Positions 36,411 to 47,549 of a stretch of DNA of 64,000 nt are shown here, piece after piece; position 1 is the stretch's first letter; every line of letters starts with the position of its first letter. Source of the DNA: Phaeosaccion multiseriatum (Eukaryota; Ochrophyta, other classes). The notes beneath the pieces are model-generated. The model saw only the letters and a program-made list of their open reading frames with translations. It was not told where the DNA came from and made no database searches. A program made the position numbers and the translations under genes. Location of the stretch: positions 2,852,001-2,916,000 of the forward strand of contig OZ218959.1 in the NCBI GenBank assembly GCA_965112735.1, read 5' to 3'.

Positions 36411-36977
36411 GTGGTGGAGCAGTGAACCCTTGGCAGGAGCCTGCTGCCGTTGACTTCGCAAACGGGCCGCCATCGTCCGAGTGGCGGGGCGGTCGCTCAC
36501 CCTCACTCCTCCTTTCTTCTTGGCGCTCGCCGCGCCTCCTTCGCCGCCCACCGCGCCCACCGCCGGTCTTGCGAGAGCGGCCCTACTCGTTGTGGGCCTG
36601 GTGGCCGTTCTTGTTGTGCCGGCGGCTTTCACAGCACTAGGAACAGCAGCAGCAGAAGCAGCAAAAGCAGCAGCATCTGGGGGTTGCGACCGTTCACCGG
36701 CGACCGGCACGATCACGCAAGGCAGACCGCCACTGGCACGGGCGGCAGTAGCAGCCCTCCTCCGCGTACTACTACTGCCCGCTGCCCTCGGCAGGAAGTG
36801 GTAACCACAAGAGAGGCAGTCTTTGGCGGCACTCTTTTCGACAGACCTGCACGACGGGCATTGCTTTCTTCCCTTGCCCACCTTGACCCTTGCGCCGCGC
36901 TTCTTGCCACGGTACCGCTTCTTCGCAGGCCCTGCTGACACTACTGCTGCTGCTGCTACTCGCACCTCGGTGCCCAT
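34698..36977 (-). CDS. UPF0547-like zinc-ribbon protein with long low-complexity tail
   Basis: Intronless, 759 residues. A basic N-terminus (KKRYRGKKRGARVKVGKGRK) leads into a four-Cys zinc ribbon, QCPSC then DCLSCGYHF (Cys 40, 43, 54, 57), the pattern of UPF0547-type ribbons. The remaining 700 residues are Gln-, Ser-, Ala-, His- and Asn-rich with no folded domain visible, as in transcriptional regulators. Nuclear or nucleic-acid function is inferred from the basic stretch and the ribbon. The ATG at 36977 is preceded by no other in-frame Met nearby. Confidence 0.65.
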
Positions 36978-37610
36978 CTTGGCTTCCTGCTTTGCTAGCT
37001 GCCGCCGTTCTTCTTGCTGCTGCTTGCTGCACTGGCTTCAACTTCCTCTCCCCTCAGGTCTGGGCCGGTAAGTAAGTGGATGGGACTAAAAAAACGTGCA
37101 ATCTTCTCTACTTCCTCTCCTTTTGCCTCGAGCGACGTCCAGCCATGCCCCCTTTTTTTCTCTGCTGCTACTAGCTCGTTACACTACTCTACGAGCGATA
37201 TCACTCTACTAAGGGTCGATGGATTACCTTCTGGGTATGTGTACACAGTAAGGAGGGTGGGGGGATTAAAATAAACCAGGAGTTGCTCTAACCGAACGAC
37301 GTGTCCTCGAAGCACACTCCACGGAAGGGGGAAACGAAAGAAAGGGGGCATTTATGAATTCCCCCTGCATTTTGGAGGCAGTAGCGGTTACAGAAAATAA
37401 AAAATACCCCCCCCCCCCCTCCTCTTGTGTAAGTCGATACTTAACTGCCCAGCCCCCCCCGTCAGAAGAAGTCAACAGTTCTCAGCAGGCAGGGACCCGC
37501 TCAGATGCTCAGCCACGCTCACATGAGCTCCCGGCCGACCTCAGCCTGACTGCTGCCTCCTCCTATACGTCCTCTCCCCCCCTCTCTCTCCCTCTATCGA
37601 CGCATCGAGC
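36978..37610. other. upstream region of the zinc-ribbon gene
   Basis: Presumed promoter and leader; no gene seen. A C homopolymer lies near 37408. Confidence 0.4.
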
Positions 37611-37619
37611 AACGGTTAC

Positions 37620-37845
37620 AGTGTGCGCCGGCCAGGTTACAGTGTGCGCCGGCCAGCCGGCCATAATCAGTAATCAGGACGACTGGCGCCGGCCGTAATC
37701 AGTAATCAGGCCGGCTGGCGCCGGGCCGTAATCCGTAATCGGCTCAGGCCGGCTGCTGGCGCCGGCCATAGTCAGTTATCAGGCCGGGGTGGCCGGAATC
37801 AGTAATCAGGCCGGCTGGCTGATCGGCTGGCGGCGCACAGGCGTA
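37620..37845. repeat. GC-rich palindromic tandem array
   Basis: TAATCAGTAATCAGG or a variant occurs five times (37664, 37696, 37728, 37768, 37796), spaced 28-40 bp, each followed or preceded by self-complementary GGCGCCGGCC or CCGGC cores. Just upstream, ACAGTGTGCGCCGGCCAG occurs twice. The whole block can form many hairpins. Confidence 0.85.
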
Positions 37846-38047
37846 CTCTAGCTACGGCCGCTCGACTACTCATCGATGTGCGTGCTTTGCCAGTAGCCCC
37901 TTTCATACCCTTGAACCCTTTGCGCATAGCCATATAGCCATGCCGCCCATCGGCCAGTACTGGACAGCCTCAGCCGCGAAGCAAGCAACATGATGCCGAA
38001 TGGAGATTGGAAAGCTACTAATAGATGTCTCGATTCGATGTGGCTCT

Positions 38048-38066
38048 TAGGATCTTAGGGTTAGGG
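38048..38066 (+). repeat. interstitial telomere-like repeat
   Basis: Reads CTTAGGGTTAGGGTTAG, about two and a half TTAGGG units, beside the palindromic array and the start of the decayed NHL/PHD locus. Confidence 0.7.
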
Positions 38067-41000
38067 TTAGATGCAAACTATGTGATCACGTGACGTGGGC
38101 AAGATGCTGCCCTCACATGGCGCTCTGACCCGACCCGATGCAGCCTGGGCATAACCAATCTCCCTGTGGCACCTCCGTAAGAGGGGGCTTGAGGCACCCG
38201 AGGTGGTACTCTGCACCGCAGTACAGCCTTCGCCATCACAGAGTATCGTTGTCTGTCCTGCCACCTGGTCGAGATGGCAGACGGTGCACGCTGTGCCAAC
38301 CCTTCGCTTCTTGCCCTTGTGCATGTCTGCGTAGCTCCCACGACCCCCGGCAGTTGATGGGATGATGTCGTGGTCACCACGGCTCCCACCCTCTGTTGGT
38401 GTAGCGTGGTTCCTTCTTCGTCATCGCTTTCTGAGGACGGCGCTTCTTCTTCGTCTCCCTCTTGTTCCGCGTCTTCGTCTGAGCGTAGGCCTCTACTCTC
38501 CCTGTCGATCCTCTCCCTGCTTGCTGGATTCACGGCATCGCCCATGGCTACATACTCCTCGTCAGTAACGGTAAAGCCCATCAAGCGCCTGGTCAGAAGC
38601 GACTGGCTGGTGCTCACATTTCTGGCGCTGTCTTTCTTGCTGCTGCCTGCTGCCTGCGCCGCCCTCTTTCTTTTTTGCGAGCGCCCTTCCTTTCCGACAG
38701 AAAACTCGACGAAGCTATATACCGCGCTGCTGAACGATGACAGCTCCCCGTGAATGGCTTCTGCGCTCACGTTTGCATCGTGGGTGTGGCGATACACTAC
38801 CCCACTGCTGTCATTGACGACGTCGTGAGCCATGTCGAAGTACCCCACCCTGGGGGTGGCAGGCGTGATGGTCTTCACTGCCTTCACGCGCTTTCCACCG
38901 CTTCTGCGGACCTTCTCGAACACCTGCTTTATGTCTTGCTGCAGTTGGCAAAGGAAAAAAAGCTCACCACCGCCCTGCGCCGCTTTGATGAAGACCACGT
39001 CCCCCTCCCTGTACATGAGCTCTGTGTACCTGCTGTGCTGCATCGTCCCTGCCCCTAGCCCCCGGCGCTGCTTGAGTTCTTGATAGAAGGCTCGAAGCCG
39101 GTGTCCTCGTTACCTCGGCCCTCGTTCTTGTCAAAAGCAATCGCCAACGGTAGGCAGGGCCCCGACCTCGGCCTTTCCCTTGTCTGTCACCCGCTTCGAG
39201 CGAGGCGGCTTCAGGAGTCGAGCGGCGCGGCGTAGGAGCTCGAGGTCAGCTGCTCGCGCTGCCTGCTGCGCCCGGGTCTGGAAGCCTAGCGGGATCTTCC
39301 TCCTCACGAAGATAGGGTCCGCGACGCGCCGACAGTTGTTGTAGGAATGGTGGTAGTGACCACGGTGCTTTCGCTGGCCGCTGGATGCGCTGTCTCTTCG
39401 CTGCCTCAAGCGACACTCTTTGTCGTCCTCGCAGGAACTGAAGCGCGTCTGGAACGATGCAGTCCTTTCGAGGTGGGTGAAGCTGGTCTCTACATTTAAC
39501 GTGAGGACCGACTTGGCCTGGACCATGGCCGTCTTCTCGCCTGGCACACCCTGTTAACATTCCAAGGAGCAAGCAATGAGTGAGGAAGTATCCAAAGGGT
39601 CAACGACGAGCGTGCACAAGGTAGTCATTGCTGATGGGAGTCGGAGGCGGGGGGGGGAGATGGGTGGAGTGCATGAGGCATGCATGCGGGCAAGGGTCTC
39701 CACTCCAGCACCAGCTGCCTCGGCTTTGCTTCACTCACCATTCCCTCCAGCCTCTTGTACGTTTTGGATATGGCGGTGCCCGCGCACCTCAGGCTCTTCC
39801 TAACCGAGGGAGAGAGGGCCCCCTCTGGCCCCTGCACGGATGCGACACTCTTCCCTGTCTGCTTTGCAGCCTGCTCCGCCATGTCCTTAAAATGCATGTT
39901 CGCAGAGGCCAGCTTGACCGCCGTCTCACTCAGCGACTTCGCATTCCTGTGCATGTCAACGCCATTGACAAGGTAGGGCTCGAGAAGCTGGGCCGCCTTG
40001 GCCACGCAGCGGATCGCAGGCAGTAGTCGTTCCGCAGTAGGGTACATGTCCGTGAGAAGCCTGAGGCATTGCCCACCGGTGTCCGAGAAGGCAAAAGATT
40101 TGCTCCCACCGAGGAAGGTGCCAAAAGTAGGCATGTACGGTGCGACCGCCGTGGCTGTCCCGCTTGCGCTGCTCTTGCCCGCGTGGTCATTGCCCAAGCC
40201 GCCTGCCAACACCCGAGAAGACCACTGCCCAGTGTATTCATTCTTCCACACAGCCTTGATCGAGTTGTGACCTTGATCAGTCATGAACATAAGCTCTTTC
40301 GCCGACACGCCTGGTAGCACACCATGCGGCGCTACATACAAGCCACAGGGCTTGTCACCCACGTTCTCCATCACAAGCTGAAGAGGCGCTGGACGAGCTG
40401 CAGGCTCGCTGTGCTCCTCCACTAGACCCCTCGCTTCCCCTCCTCCCCCCGCCCCCCCCTCCTCATCCTCCTCCTCCTCCTCGTCGTCTTCCTCCTCCTC
40501 CGCCTCCTCCTCCTCATGCCCCTTCCCCCCCTCCTTCTCCTCGTCATGCCCTTGCTCAACGACCGGTCGACAAGGACTGCTGTGCGAGAGGGCAAGAGAG
40601 CCGTCGCGCCTGACACGTTCCCGGGTAGCTGCTCACACAAAAGCGTGTACAGGGCGGAAGCGGGATCGCTCGCTCGGAAGGAAAGCAGACCGAGCCCCCC
40701 CCCCAGACTTCGTGAGCTGCTGAGAGATGATGAGGTCGTAGTCCCGACATGATCCCAAGCCAATACACACAGAAATTGGGCATCGGAGGTGGGCGACGTG
40801 CTTAACTAGACTCCCTGAGGCGCTGTCTCGACTCTGCTGGTGAGCACAGACTGCCTTGAGGGCAATGACCCCCTTTTCCCCCGCGGAACGCCCCTGTCGA
40901 TCATCATCGTCCACACCATCCACCCCGCCCCCCTCTCCAGTCCGTGTGCGAGAGCCTGGTAGAACGGGCTTAATGCTAGCCACGTAAAGCTCGTTGTTCG

Positions 41001-41838
41001 TGCTGCTGCACACGTAGACGCAGTCATTCACCACTACCACCCCGCCCGTGCTCTTCAGACGATCATCTCGGAGTACGATGGTGCAATCCGCCGGCACATG
41101 CTGGGTTTTGATCATCACCATAGTACCACACACGGAGTCAATCAAACGTATCACACCTGACCCTTGGTGGTACCCTATCCCCATGGGGTTCTGGAAAAAA
41201 TCCTTGTTGTTTTCCCGCCACCACCTGTCCGGCCAATGGTTGTGAGGATGAAGGCACACTTGGCCTGGCGTTCTTCGTCAGTCAGTAGCGATTGGTTGCT
41301 GGGTACGTCACGAGCGCCAGCGCTGTCTCGATAGAAAACTTGTTCTTGTTCTTCACAGCCTCCAAGGGAAATGGCTTCTTGTACCGCCTCTCGCACCTTT
41401 TCATCGGCGTCGTGCCGGCGCGCGAGGATGCAACGCATTCCAGCAAAGTGCCCGACCTCAAACAAGAACCAGTGTGTACATCGAAGACCTTATGCTCTTG
41501 ACGACGTGAACGAGATCGGCGATGACCTCAAAGTCCTGATCCTTCTGTGCAACGCACTGTCACAGCATGTTGAGACCCGCAGCTGTCATGCGAGACGAAT
41601 ATGACGTAAAGGCTCTTGCAGACTCGACCCCACCTCTTTCAGCTCGTGCACACACGCTGGGGTAGTCCTCAGCTCCACATGGTTCCACCCCACAGCTGCC
41701 GCACCCCCTATGGCAGTCACAAAGGTCCTGTGCGTCTTCCCAAGTCACATCCTCGCCTGCTTGCACTCTGGTCCACACGTCTTTCAAGCACCCCATGCAG
41801 ACGCGAAGGCATCTCAACATAGTCCTGATGTGGGCCAA
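38067..41838 (-). pseudogene. decayed NHL-propeller / PHD-finger gene
   Basis: Minus-strand coding segments follow each other but do not join in one frame. From 5': a Cys-rich part with DLCDCHRGCGSCGVEPCG (41838-41563); a stop at 41562-41560; KDQDFEVIADLVHVVK; a frame change near 41460; FEVGHFAGMRCILARR to SNQSLLTDEERQAK; a frame change near 41255; propeller-like NPMGIGYHQGSGVIRLIDSV (to about 40750); an acidic linker; a second propeller-like part with GLYVAPHGVLPG and SSRVLAGGLG (to a donor at 39739); a basic exon (39559-39131); a block with YREGDVVFIKAAQGGGELFF (39090-38300); and a PHD finger whose halves CTVCHLDQVAG...LCDGEGC and [20 protein letters not shown] lie in different frames near 38205. 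Some breaks could be unseen introns, but the TGA and at least three shifts suggest decay or sequencing error. Confidence 0.45.
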
Positions 41839-42203
41839 CTCCTCCCCGCCCCCCCCCCCCCTTCCCCATCGGAAGCCAAGCTAAACTCGCCCCTCCTCCA
41901 GTCGTCGCCATTTGCGGCATACGTACGCGTCAATGTAAAAACGTACGCGTTTGGAAAGGAACCAAAAAGGGAGCAAAGCTTGACACCTCACCAGAGTGAG
42001 GGGCAGTGAGTGGGAGAAGAGAGAAGAGAGAGCAAGAGAGCAAGACCCGCGTCAGTCCAGGCGAGGGAGAAGAGAGGGGGAGAGGAGACCAGCGAAAGTC
42101 CGAGCGAGAGTCGAGAGACAGGGAGATCAATCACTGACACGTAGCAGACGAGCGCGGAAGAGAGAGGGACACACACACACAGATATATAAGCTCAGCTAG
42201 AGT
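41839..42203. other. upstream region of bZIP gene 1
   Basis: No gene seen. An (A)CGTACGCGT motif occurs at about 41929 and 41943. GAGA-rich stretches run 42008-42130. Confidence 0.45.
42184..42190 (+). promoter_or_regulatory. TATA-like box
   Basis: TATATAA lies 14 bases before the first ATG of the bZIP gene (42204). If it is the TATA box, transcription would start at or beyond that ATG, and the next in-frame ATG at 42258, in a GCGCCATGG context, would be the true start. Confidence 0.35.
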
Positions 42204-42554
42204 ATGCAATGCCCGCTGATAGGAGGAGCGCAAGTACTGGGAGACCAGAGCAGCGCCATGGTGCCTTGTCCGGACCCGCGGCTGGAGAAGGTTGGTGGAA
42301 GAAATCAGCAGGACCAGCACAACCAGCACAATCAGCACGAGGCTGCATCGCTGTTAGAAAGCAGTATGATCGTTGACATGGCAGTGGCCGCGGCGGAGGA
42401 AATGGCTGAGGCTGAAGCCTACGGCTTTACTCAGCAAGGCCTTCAGGACATGACTGCGCCCGCTTTGCCCGCGGGCTTCAGGCAGCAACAGCAGCTTGTC
42501 TACAGTCAACAGCAGCAACAGCAACATCAGCACCAGCAGCATCAGCAACAACAA

Positions 42555-42590
<36 letters not shown>

Positions 42591-43484
42591 ATGGTGGCGC
42601 AGATGCATCACCCTGCACTACCTACAGTCCCATGCAAGCGTGGCCATGGAGAGATGGATCGCGGACGGCTAGTCTCCACGGACCCCACGGACTCACAAAA
42701 ACGTCGCAAGCGGCTCGATCTAAACAAGAAAGCGGCCAAGGAGTCCAGAATGAGAAAGAAGATCCAGCTGGAAGAGCTTCAGAGGAGCGTCGTGGTGCTC
42801 AGGGCAGAGAACACGGAGCTGAGAGGGGAGAATGTGCTTCTTCAGATGATGCTGCAAGCCTCGAAGTCCGCGACGGAACAGGTCGCGAAAGACGCCGCGC
42901 CAGCCGCCTCAGGCTTGGACGAGGATGCCAGTGAGTGTGTTGTTGGTGTGCAAACGGGGCCCACCGCCGAGGTGAGCGGCAGCAGTGTCTGCGGCGGCGA
43001 CCCGCAGAAGAGGCAAATACGAAAAGAGGAGGAGGGGGCAAAGGGAGAGCAGCCGCCGCCGCCGCAGCCAGAGCAAATATTCTTAAATCAATTGCTTTTA
43101 AATACGATCGACGACGGCAGGAGCACTCGCAGCAATAGCAGCAGCAGCAGCAGCGGCAGTGGCAACACAACGGTTGTCAGCACCACCCTCAACAGCAGTA
43201 GGAGCAATAGTATCATCGACTCCGGCGGCAGGAGCAGTCGCTGCGACAGCAACAGCAGCCTGAGCACCATCGATGGCGGCGGCAGGAGCCTTCGCAGCGA
43301 TAGTAGCAGCAGCTTCAGCGCCATCGAATGCAGTGGCAGGAGCTTGCGCAGCGATAGCAGCAGCAGCATCAGCAGCGGCGACCACCGAGGCGCCAGCAGC
43401 ACTGTGGACATTAAACTCGAGTCTTGCTCCGATCTAGGGTACAACTTCTTGTTCAACGTGGATGAGGATGCGGGCTGCCTATGA
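42204..43484 (+). CDS. bZIP transcription factor 1
   Basis: Single exon, up to 426 residues (408 if it begins at 42258). The basic region KRRKRLDLNKKAAKESRMRK carries the invariant N-x7-R, and the zipper follows as LEELQRSVVVLRAENTELRG. A Gln/His-rich tract precedes it. The C-terminal half is Ser-rich with repeated GGRS(L/S)R(S/C)DS units. It binds DNA as a dimer. It lies convergent to a second bZIP gene with a closely similar basic region, suggesting local duplication. Confidence 0.88.
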
Positions 43485-44421
43485 TGGGGTGGTGTATACT
43501 TCACTTTGCAACACACACACACACACACACAAATCTGTATTGATTGTACATACGACTCGAGGCTGAAGTAGGAGACACATTAGTAGACTCGTACCTTTTC
43601 CTTTTTTTTACTGGACAAAGTACCCATTCATCCATTGTCCTGTCCTGCACGCGTCTTCGCCGCCGTGAAGCAGAGCATTCCCTTGACTCGGCTTCTCTTG
43701 TTCGCTTGTTCCAAAGGAGGTGAGGGATACAGGCAGAGATAGGATGACAAATGCAATTTGCGCCCAGTGGGGGACTTGGATCGGTCGGACGACGACGTGC
43801 CAATTCCTTTTTTTGCTTATTATTAGTATTAGTAGTGCACATAAGTAATTATCTGCAGCCTACAATCTAATTATTGTTACAGTTCTTGCACCGTGTCAAA
43901 TTCCCGGACTGAGCGGGGTGCAAGTCGTTCGTATTGGTGTGCCCACAGAGGGCCCTCAACTCAACGCAACGACGTGATCGTCTTTCAGTCCACCTCCAAG
44001 TATTGTGCGCATGTGTTTGTGTGTGCTGGGTGCGTACTCCCAAGTAAGACCGGGGTCCGGTAGTGTTCGTCCGGCCCCTTTCAGCAACCAAAAATACATT
44101 TGGAGGTGGAAGGGTGGGCGTGGGAGTACCCCTCCCCCTAAACCCCCTCCTCTCCTCTCCTCCCTCCTCTCCCCTCTCTCCCGGCCAGACAAATCATGTG
44201 GTGTGTGTGTGCATGTGTTTGTGTGTGCTGGTACGTACTCCCAAGTAAGACCGGGGTCGGGTAGTGTTCGTCCGGCCCCTTTCAGCAACCAAAAATACAA
44301 TGCTTGGTAGGAGGTGGTGGGTGAGAGGGCAGTAAATGCCCCCCCGCCCCTTCCCTCTCTCCTCTCCTCCCCTCGCGAAGGCTCACACGACACTCGGGCT
44401 ACTGCTTCGCCACGCCGAGGC
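43485..44421. other. convergent intergenic region with direct repeat
   Basis: No gene seen. It holds a direct repeat of about 90 bp: 44009-44098 and 44211-44299, more than 90 percent alike, each ending CAACCAAAAATAC. The 112 bp between them is CT-rich. Confidence 0.6.
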
Positions 44422-44804
44422 TCACGTTGGCACAGCTCGACCACCGTCTCCGCTGCTACCAAGCCTCTGACCCGCTTCAGCTCCAGCGCTGCCCCCCCTC
44501 CCTTCCTCGTACTCTTCTGCACCTGCCACTCTTGCGACTGCTCCTGGTGCGGCCCCCACTGTCGCAGTTGCTTTCCCCGTCCCGCCCTCTCCTCCTCCTC
44601 CTCCTCCTCCTCTTTGCAAGCTGAGCTGGTGTTGCAGGAGCTCGGGGGGTGGATAATTCATTGAAGCGAAATATTGGTGTGGGTCATGCAGTTGCTGCTG
44701 CGGCACAGCGTGGGGACGGGCATGTGTGTGGCACGCCCCCGCCACATAGACCGCTCCTCCTGCTCCTCCTGCTGCTGCTGCTCCTCCTCCTCCTCCTGCT
44801 CCTC

Positions 44805-44847
<43 letters not shown>

Positions 44848-45322
44848 TACTGCTGGTGCCCCATCCTCCGGGGATACCACTTGAGCGGCCACAAGCGTTT
44901 TCAGCACTTCGTTTTGCGCCCGGAGCTCCTCGTTCTCTCGAGTAAGTATCACCACACTGTGCTGCAAGTCGTCGAATTTCATCTTCTTTCGCCTTCTCGA
45001 TTCCTTGGCTGCGAGCCGATTCATCTCCAGGCGCTTCTTCCTTCTCTCCTCGACCATCTGAATATCTTCAGTAACCGCCTCCCCAGTCCCTCCGTCCTCC
45101 TCAGAGTGTACAGACGAAGAGAGAGGCGACCCCTGCCCCGACGCTTCTGCCCCCCCCACACCACTCGCACTCCCCTGTGGCATACCCTCTCCGAGGCTCT
45201 TTGGGGCCGAGATGTGGGTGGGATGAAGGGCCGCCGGAATGTGCTGAAGAAATTGTTGTTGTTGTTGCTGTTGTTGCTGTTGTTGTTGTTGTTGTTGTTG
45301 CTGTTGTTGTTGTTGTTGTTGC

Positions 45323-45353
<31 letters not shown>

Positions 45354-45358
45354 GCTGC

Positions 45359-45433
<75 letters not shown>

Positions 45434-45912
45434 ATGGGCTCAAAGGACATGCCCTGATGCAGGTACTGACTCTCCATCTCTCCTTCTCTTGTTCCCCCGC
45501 CCACCTCCAGAGGCAGAGGCACAGGTAGGGCCACGTGCTGCGAAGGCCCCGGCCTCAACACCACTGCCGACATGGACACGCCTGCCAGGGCTCTTACCGC
45601 TGCCACCGCTGCTGTTTCTCCAAGTGCGTCTGATGGTGGTGATGGCCGTGGGGCGGAGAAGTGGTGGTGGTGCTGCTGCTGCTGCTGCGGCTGCTCCAGA
45701 ATGGCGCCGAACTGCTGCTGTTCGAGCTGGTGCTGCTGGTGCTTCTGGTCCCGGAGCTCGGCCGAGCCGCTTCCCTTGAACGATGCGACGTTGCCTGTGG
45801 CTGCCACCAAGGAGGACGAGCGGTTGGCGGCGCGGGACTGAGAATCGGTGGATTCCGCGGTGGAGCACGAATCTGTGGACAAGTCGCTGGAAACGCTGGT
45901 CCTGATTTTCAT
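44422..45912 (-). CDS. bZIP transcription factor 2
   Basis: First ATG in frame at 45912 gives 496 residues. The basic region RRKKRLEMNRLAAKESRRRK has the N-x7-R signature, followed by the zipper DDLQHSVVILTRENEELRAQ. Upstream is a poly-Gln tract of about 60 residues, downstream poly-Ala/Gly. Sequence upstream of the ATG stays open to about 46188 and has a good acceptor at 46074 (TTTCAG), so an extra N-terminal exon is possible. Compared with bZIP 1, the basic regions share KRL..N..AAKESR.RKK and ..DLQ.SVV.L..EN.EL, so they are paralogues, now convergent 937 bp apart. Confidence 0.85.
45251..45427. repeat. TTG/CTG array encoding poly-Gln
   Basis: About 59 CAA/CAG codons on the minus strand within bZIP gene 2. 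The mix of CAA and CAG shows it is not a fresh pure expansion, except for the last 70 bases, which are pure CAG. Confidence 0.9.
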
Positions 45913-46777
45913 CGCGTCGTTGGACACGCTGGTGTCATAGAGATGCCCTCTTCCCACATGCACTGTTCGAGAGGTTCCTATAGTCCTTTCTGTACAGAAC
46001 GGCCTCGCCTCTGCCCCTCCTTCTTCCCCGACCTCCAACTCCGGAGCCCACCCTAGCGACTGAAAGCGCCTGAAATTGAGATATGGACAGGGAGGAGGTT
46101 GATGAGACGAAGGGAGAGGGGAGTTTTCGGGTTTGTCTCGAGGGGGAGGCCACACGCCACCAGAAAAGGTGCACCAGACAAAAGCCAATCAAGTCTGCCC
46201 ACCCCTCCTCCTCCGCAAGGCACGGGACCATTTCGACGCGCCTGAGACGCAGCTAGAGCCAAGCGTGGCAACGCTGCTGCTGCGGCTGCGGCTTGGGAAA
46301 ACTCTCGCGTCAAAAACAAACCGAAGAGAGTTTCTATGGTTTGCGCGGCTACGAAGTCGGGAACAAACGTCCTTCCGCAACAAGCTTAGATGCGGACATA
46401 ATGACATCCATCTTCTCCTCACCTTGTGTTGTGTGTGGGCGGCGGAAATAGTTGGCCTGTCAAAGAGACGAGAAAGGGAGGAAAGGGGAGGAGAAGAAGA
46501 AAGGAAACGGGGAAGGAGTCAGGGAAATTTCTTAGCCCCCTTTGGAGGTAGTGGAAAGGCGCTGGAGCGGGAGAGAGCGGGATTACATCTGTCCACCAAG
46601 CAATCACCTACGAAGAGAACTTTAGCATCGGCGCTGTGTGGATAGAGGGGAAAAAAATTCCTGGGTTGTTGGATGATTCACCACCCCCGGGGAAAGTCGG
46701 GCGATTTTTTCTTCCCACCCCCCCCTTTTTCATTTTTTAGGTGAGTGCACAGTATTTTTCTCCTCTCCTCTCCTCTA
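45913..46777. other. region between bZIP 2 start and TBL1-like stop
   Basis: Presumed promoter and leader of bZIP 2; both genes run on the minus strand. A possible small upstream exon is discussed under bZIP 2. No independent gene is supported. Confidence 0.4.
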
Positions 46778-47502
46778 CTACATCCTCAAGTCAATCACCA
46801 CCACTGCGCTAGTGGAGAAGCAGGCGGCTATTCGGTCCTCTCGATGGTTCCACGCTACTTCAAAAATGTCTCCATCCCCCTGATAGCTCTTAACCAGGGT
46901 GCCGTCCTTCACACTCCAAATGTACAAATGGCCCGCGAAGCTCCCGCTCGCTAGATAGTCGCCAGAAGGGCTGGTCGCCGCCATGGTCATTGGTGTGATT
47001 GATTGAATGATTGAGGGGGGGGGGGGGGGCAGGCGAGGCGAGGCGAGGCGAGGAGGGAGTGTGTGTGTGTGTGTGTGTGCATGGCGTGAGATGAGGTGAG
47101 CAGAAGATGGGGGGGATGGGGTTGCTACTACTAGACCCAAAAAAGTCCTTCCTATCCCGCACTGGTGGATCGATACGGTGATGACGTGGATGGATGCCAA
47201 TGCTCAAAGCCAAGAAGGGACGGAAAGGCAGGAGGAAGGTAAGCCTATTCTCGGTCTCTGTCTCCACACCTCCCTTCCCCTTGTGCTTCTTCTCACCTAA
47301 ACGCAACGCTGTACACCGGATCCTCATGTCTTGACAGCGTCGACACCACAGAGCCCACATCCACATCCCACAGTTTCACTGTTGCGTCAAACGAGGCGCT
47401 GTGGTGCAGTAGTGCAGCAAAGGCGATGAGAGAGGAAGGGGGAGGGGAGGACAAGAAAGACGCAGGTAGATGTGTGGTGTTTGATCGCACACACACACAC
47501 AG

Positions 47503-47549
<47 letters not shown>

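Noticed and set aside
37620-37845. Transposon terminal inverted repeats bounding the 38-42 kb locus
   Set aside because: No matching inverted copy was found near 41.9 kb and no target-site duplication is visible.
44005-44310. ORFs with repeated VRPAPFSNQKY
   Set aside because: They merely translate the 90-bp direct repeat; no start context or splice pattern supports a protein.
46189-46422. Small minus ORF upstream of bZIP 2 as a separate gene
   Set aside because: Arg/Ser-rich without features; more likely leader sequence or an unproven first exon of bZIP 2.
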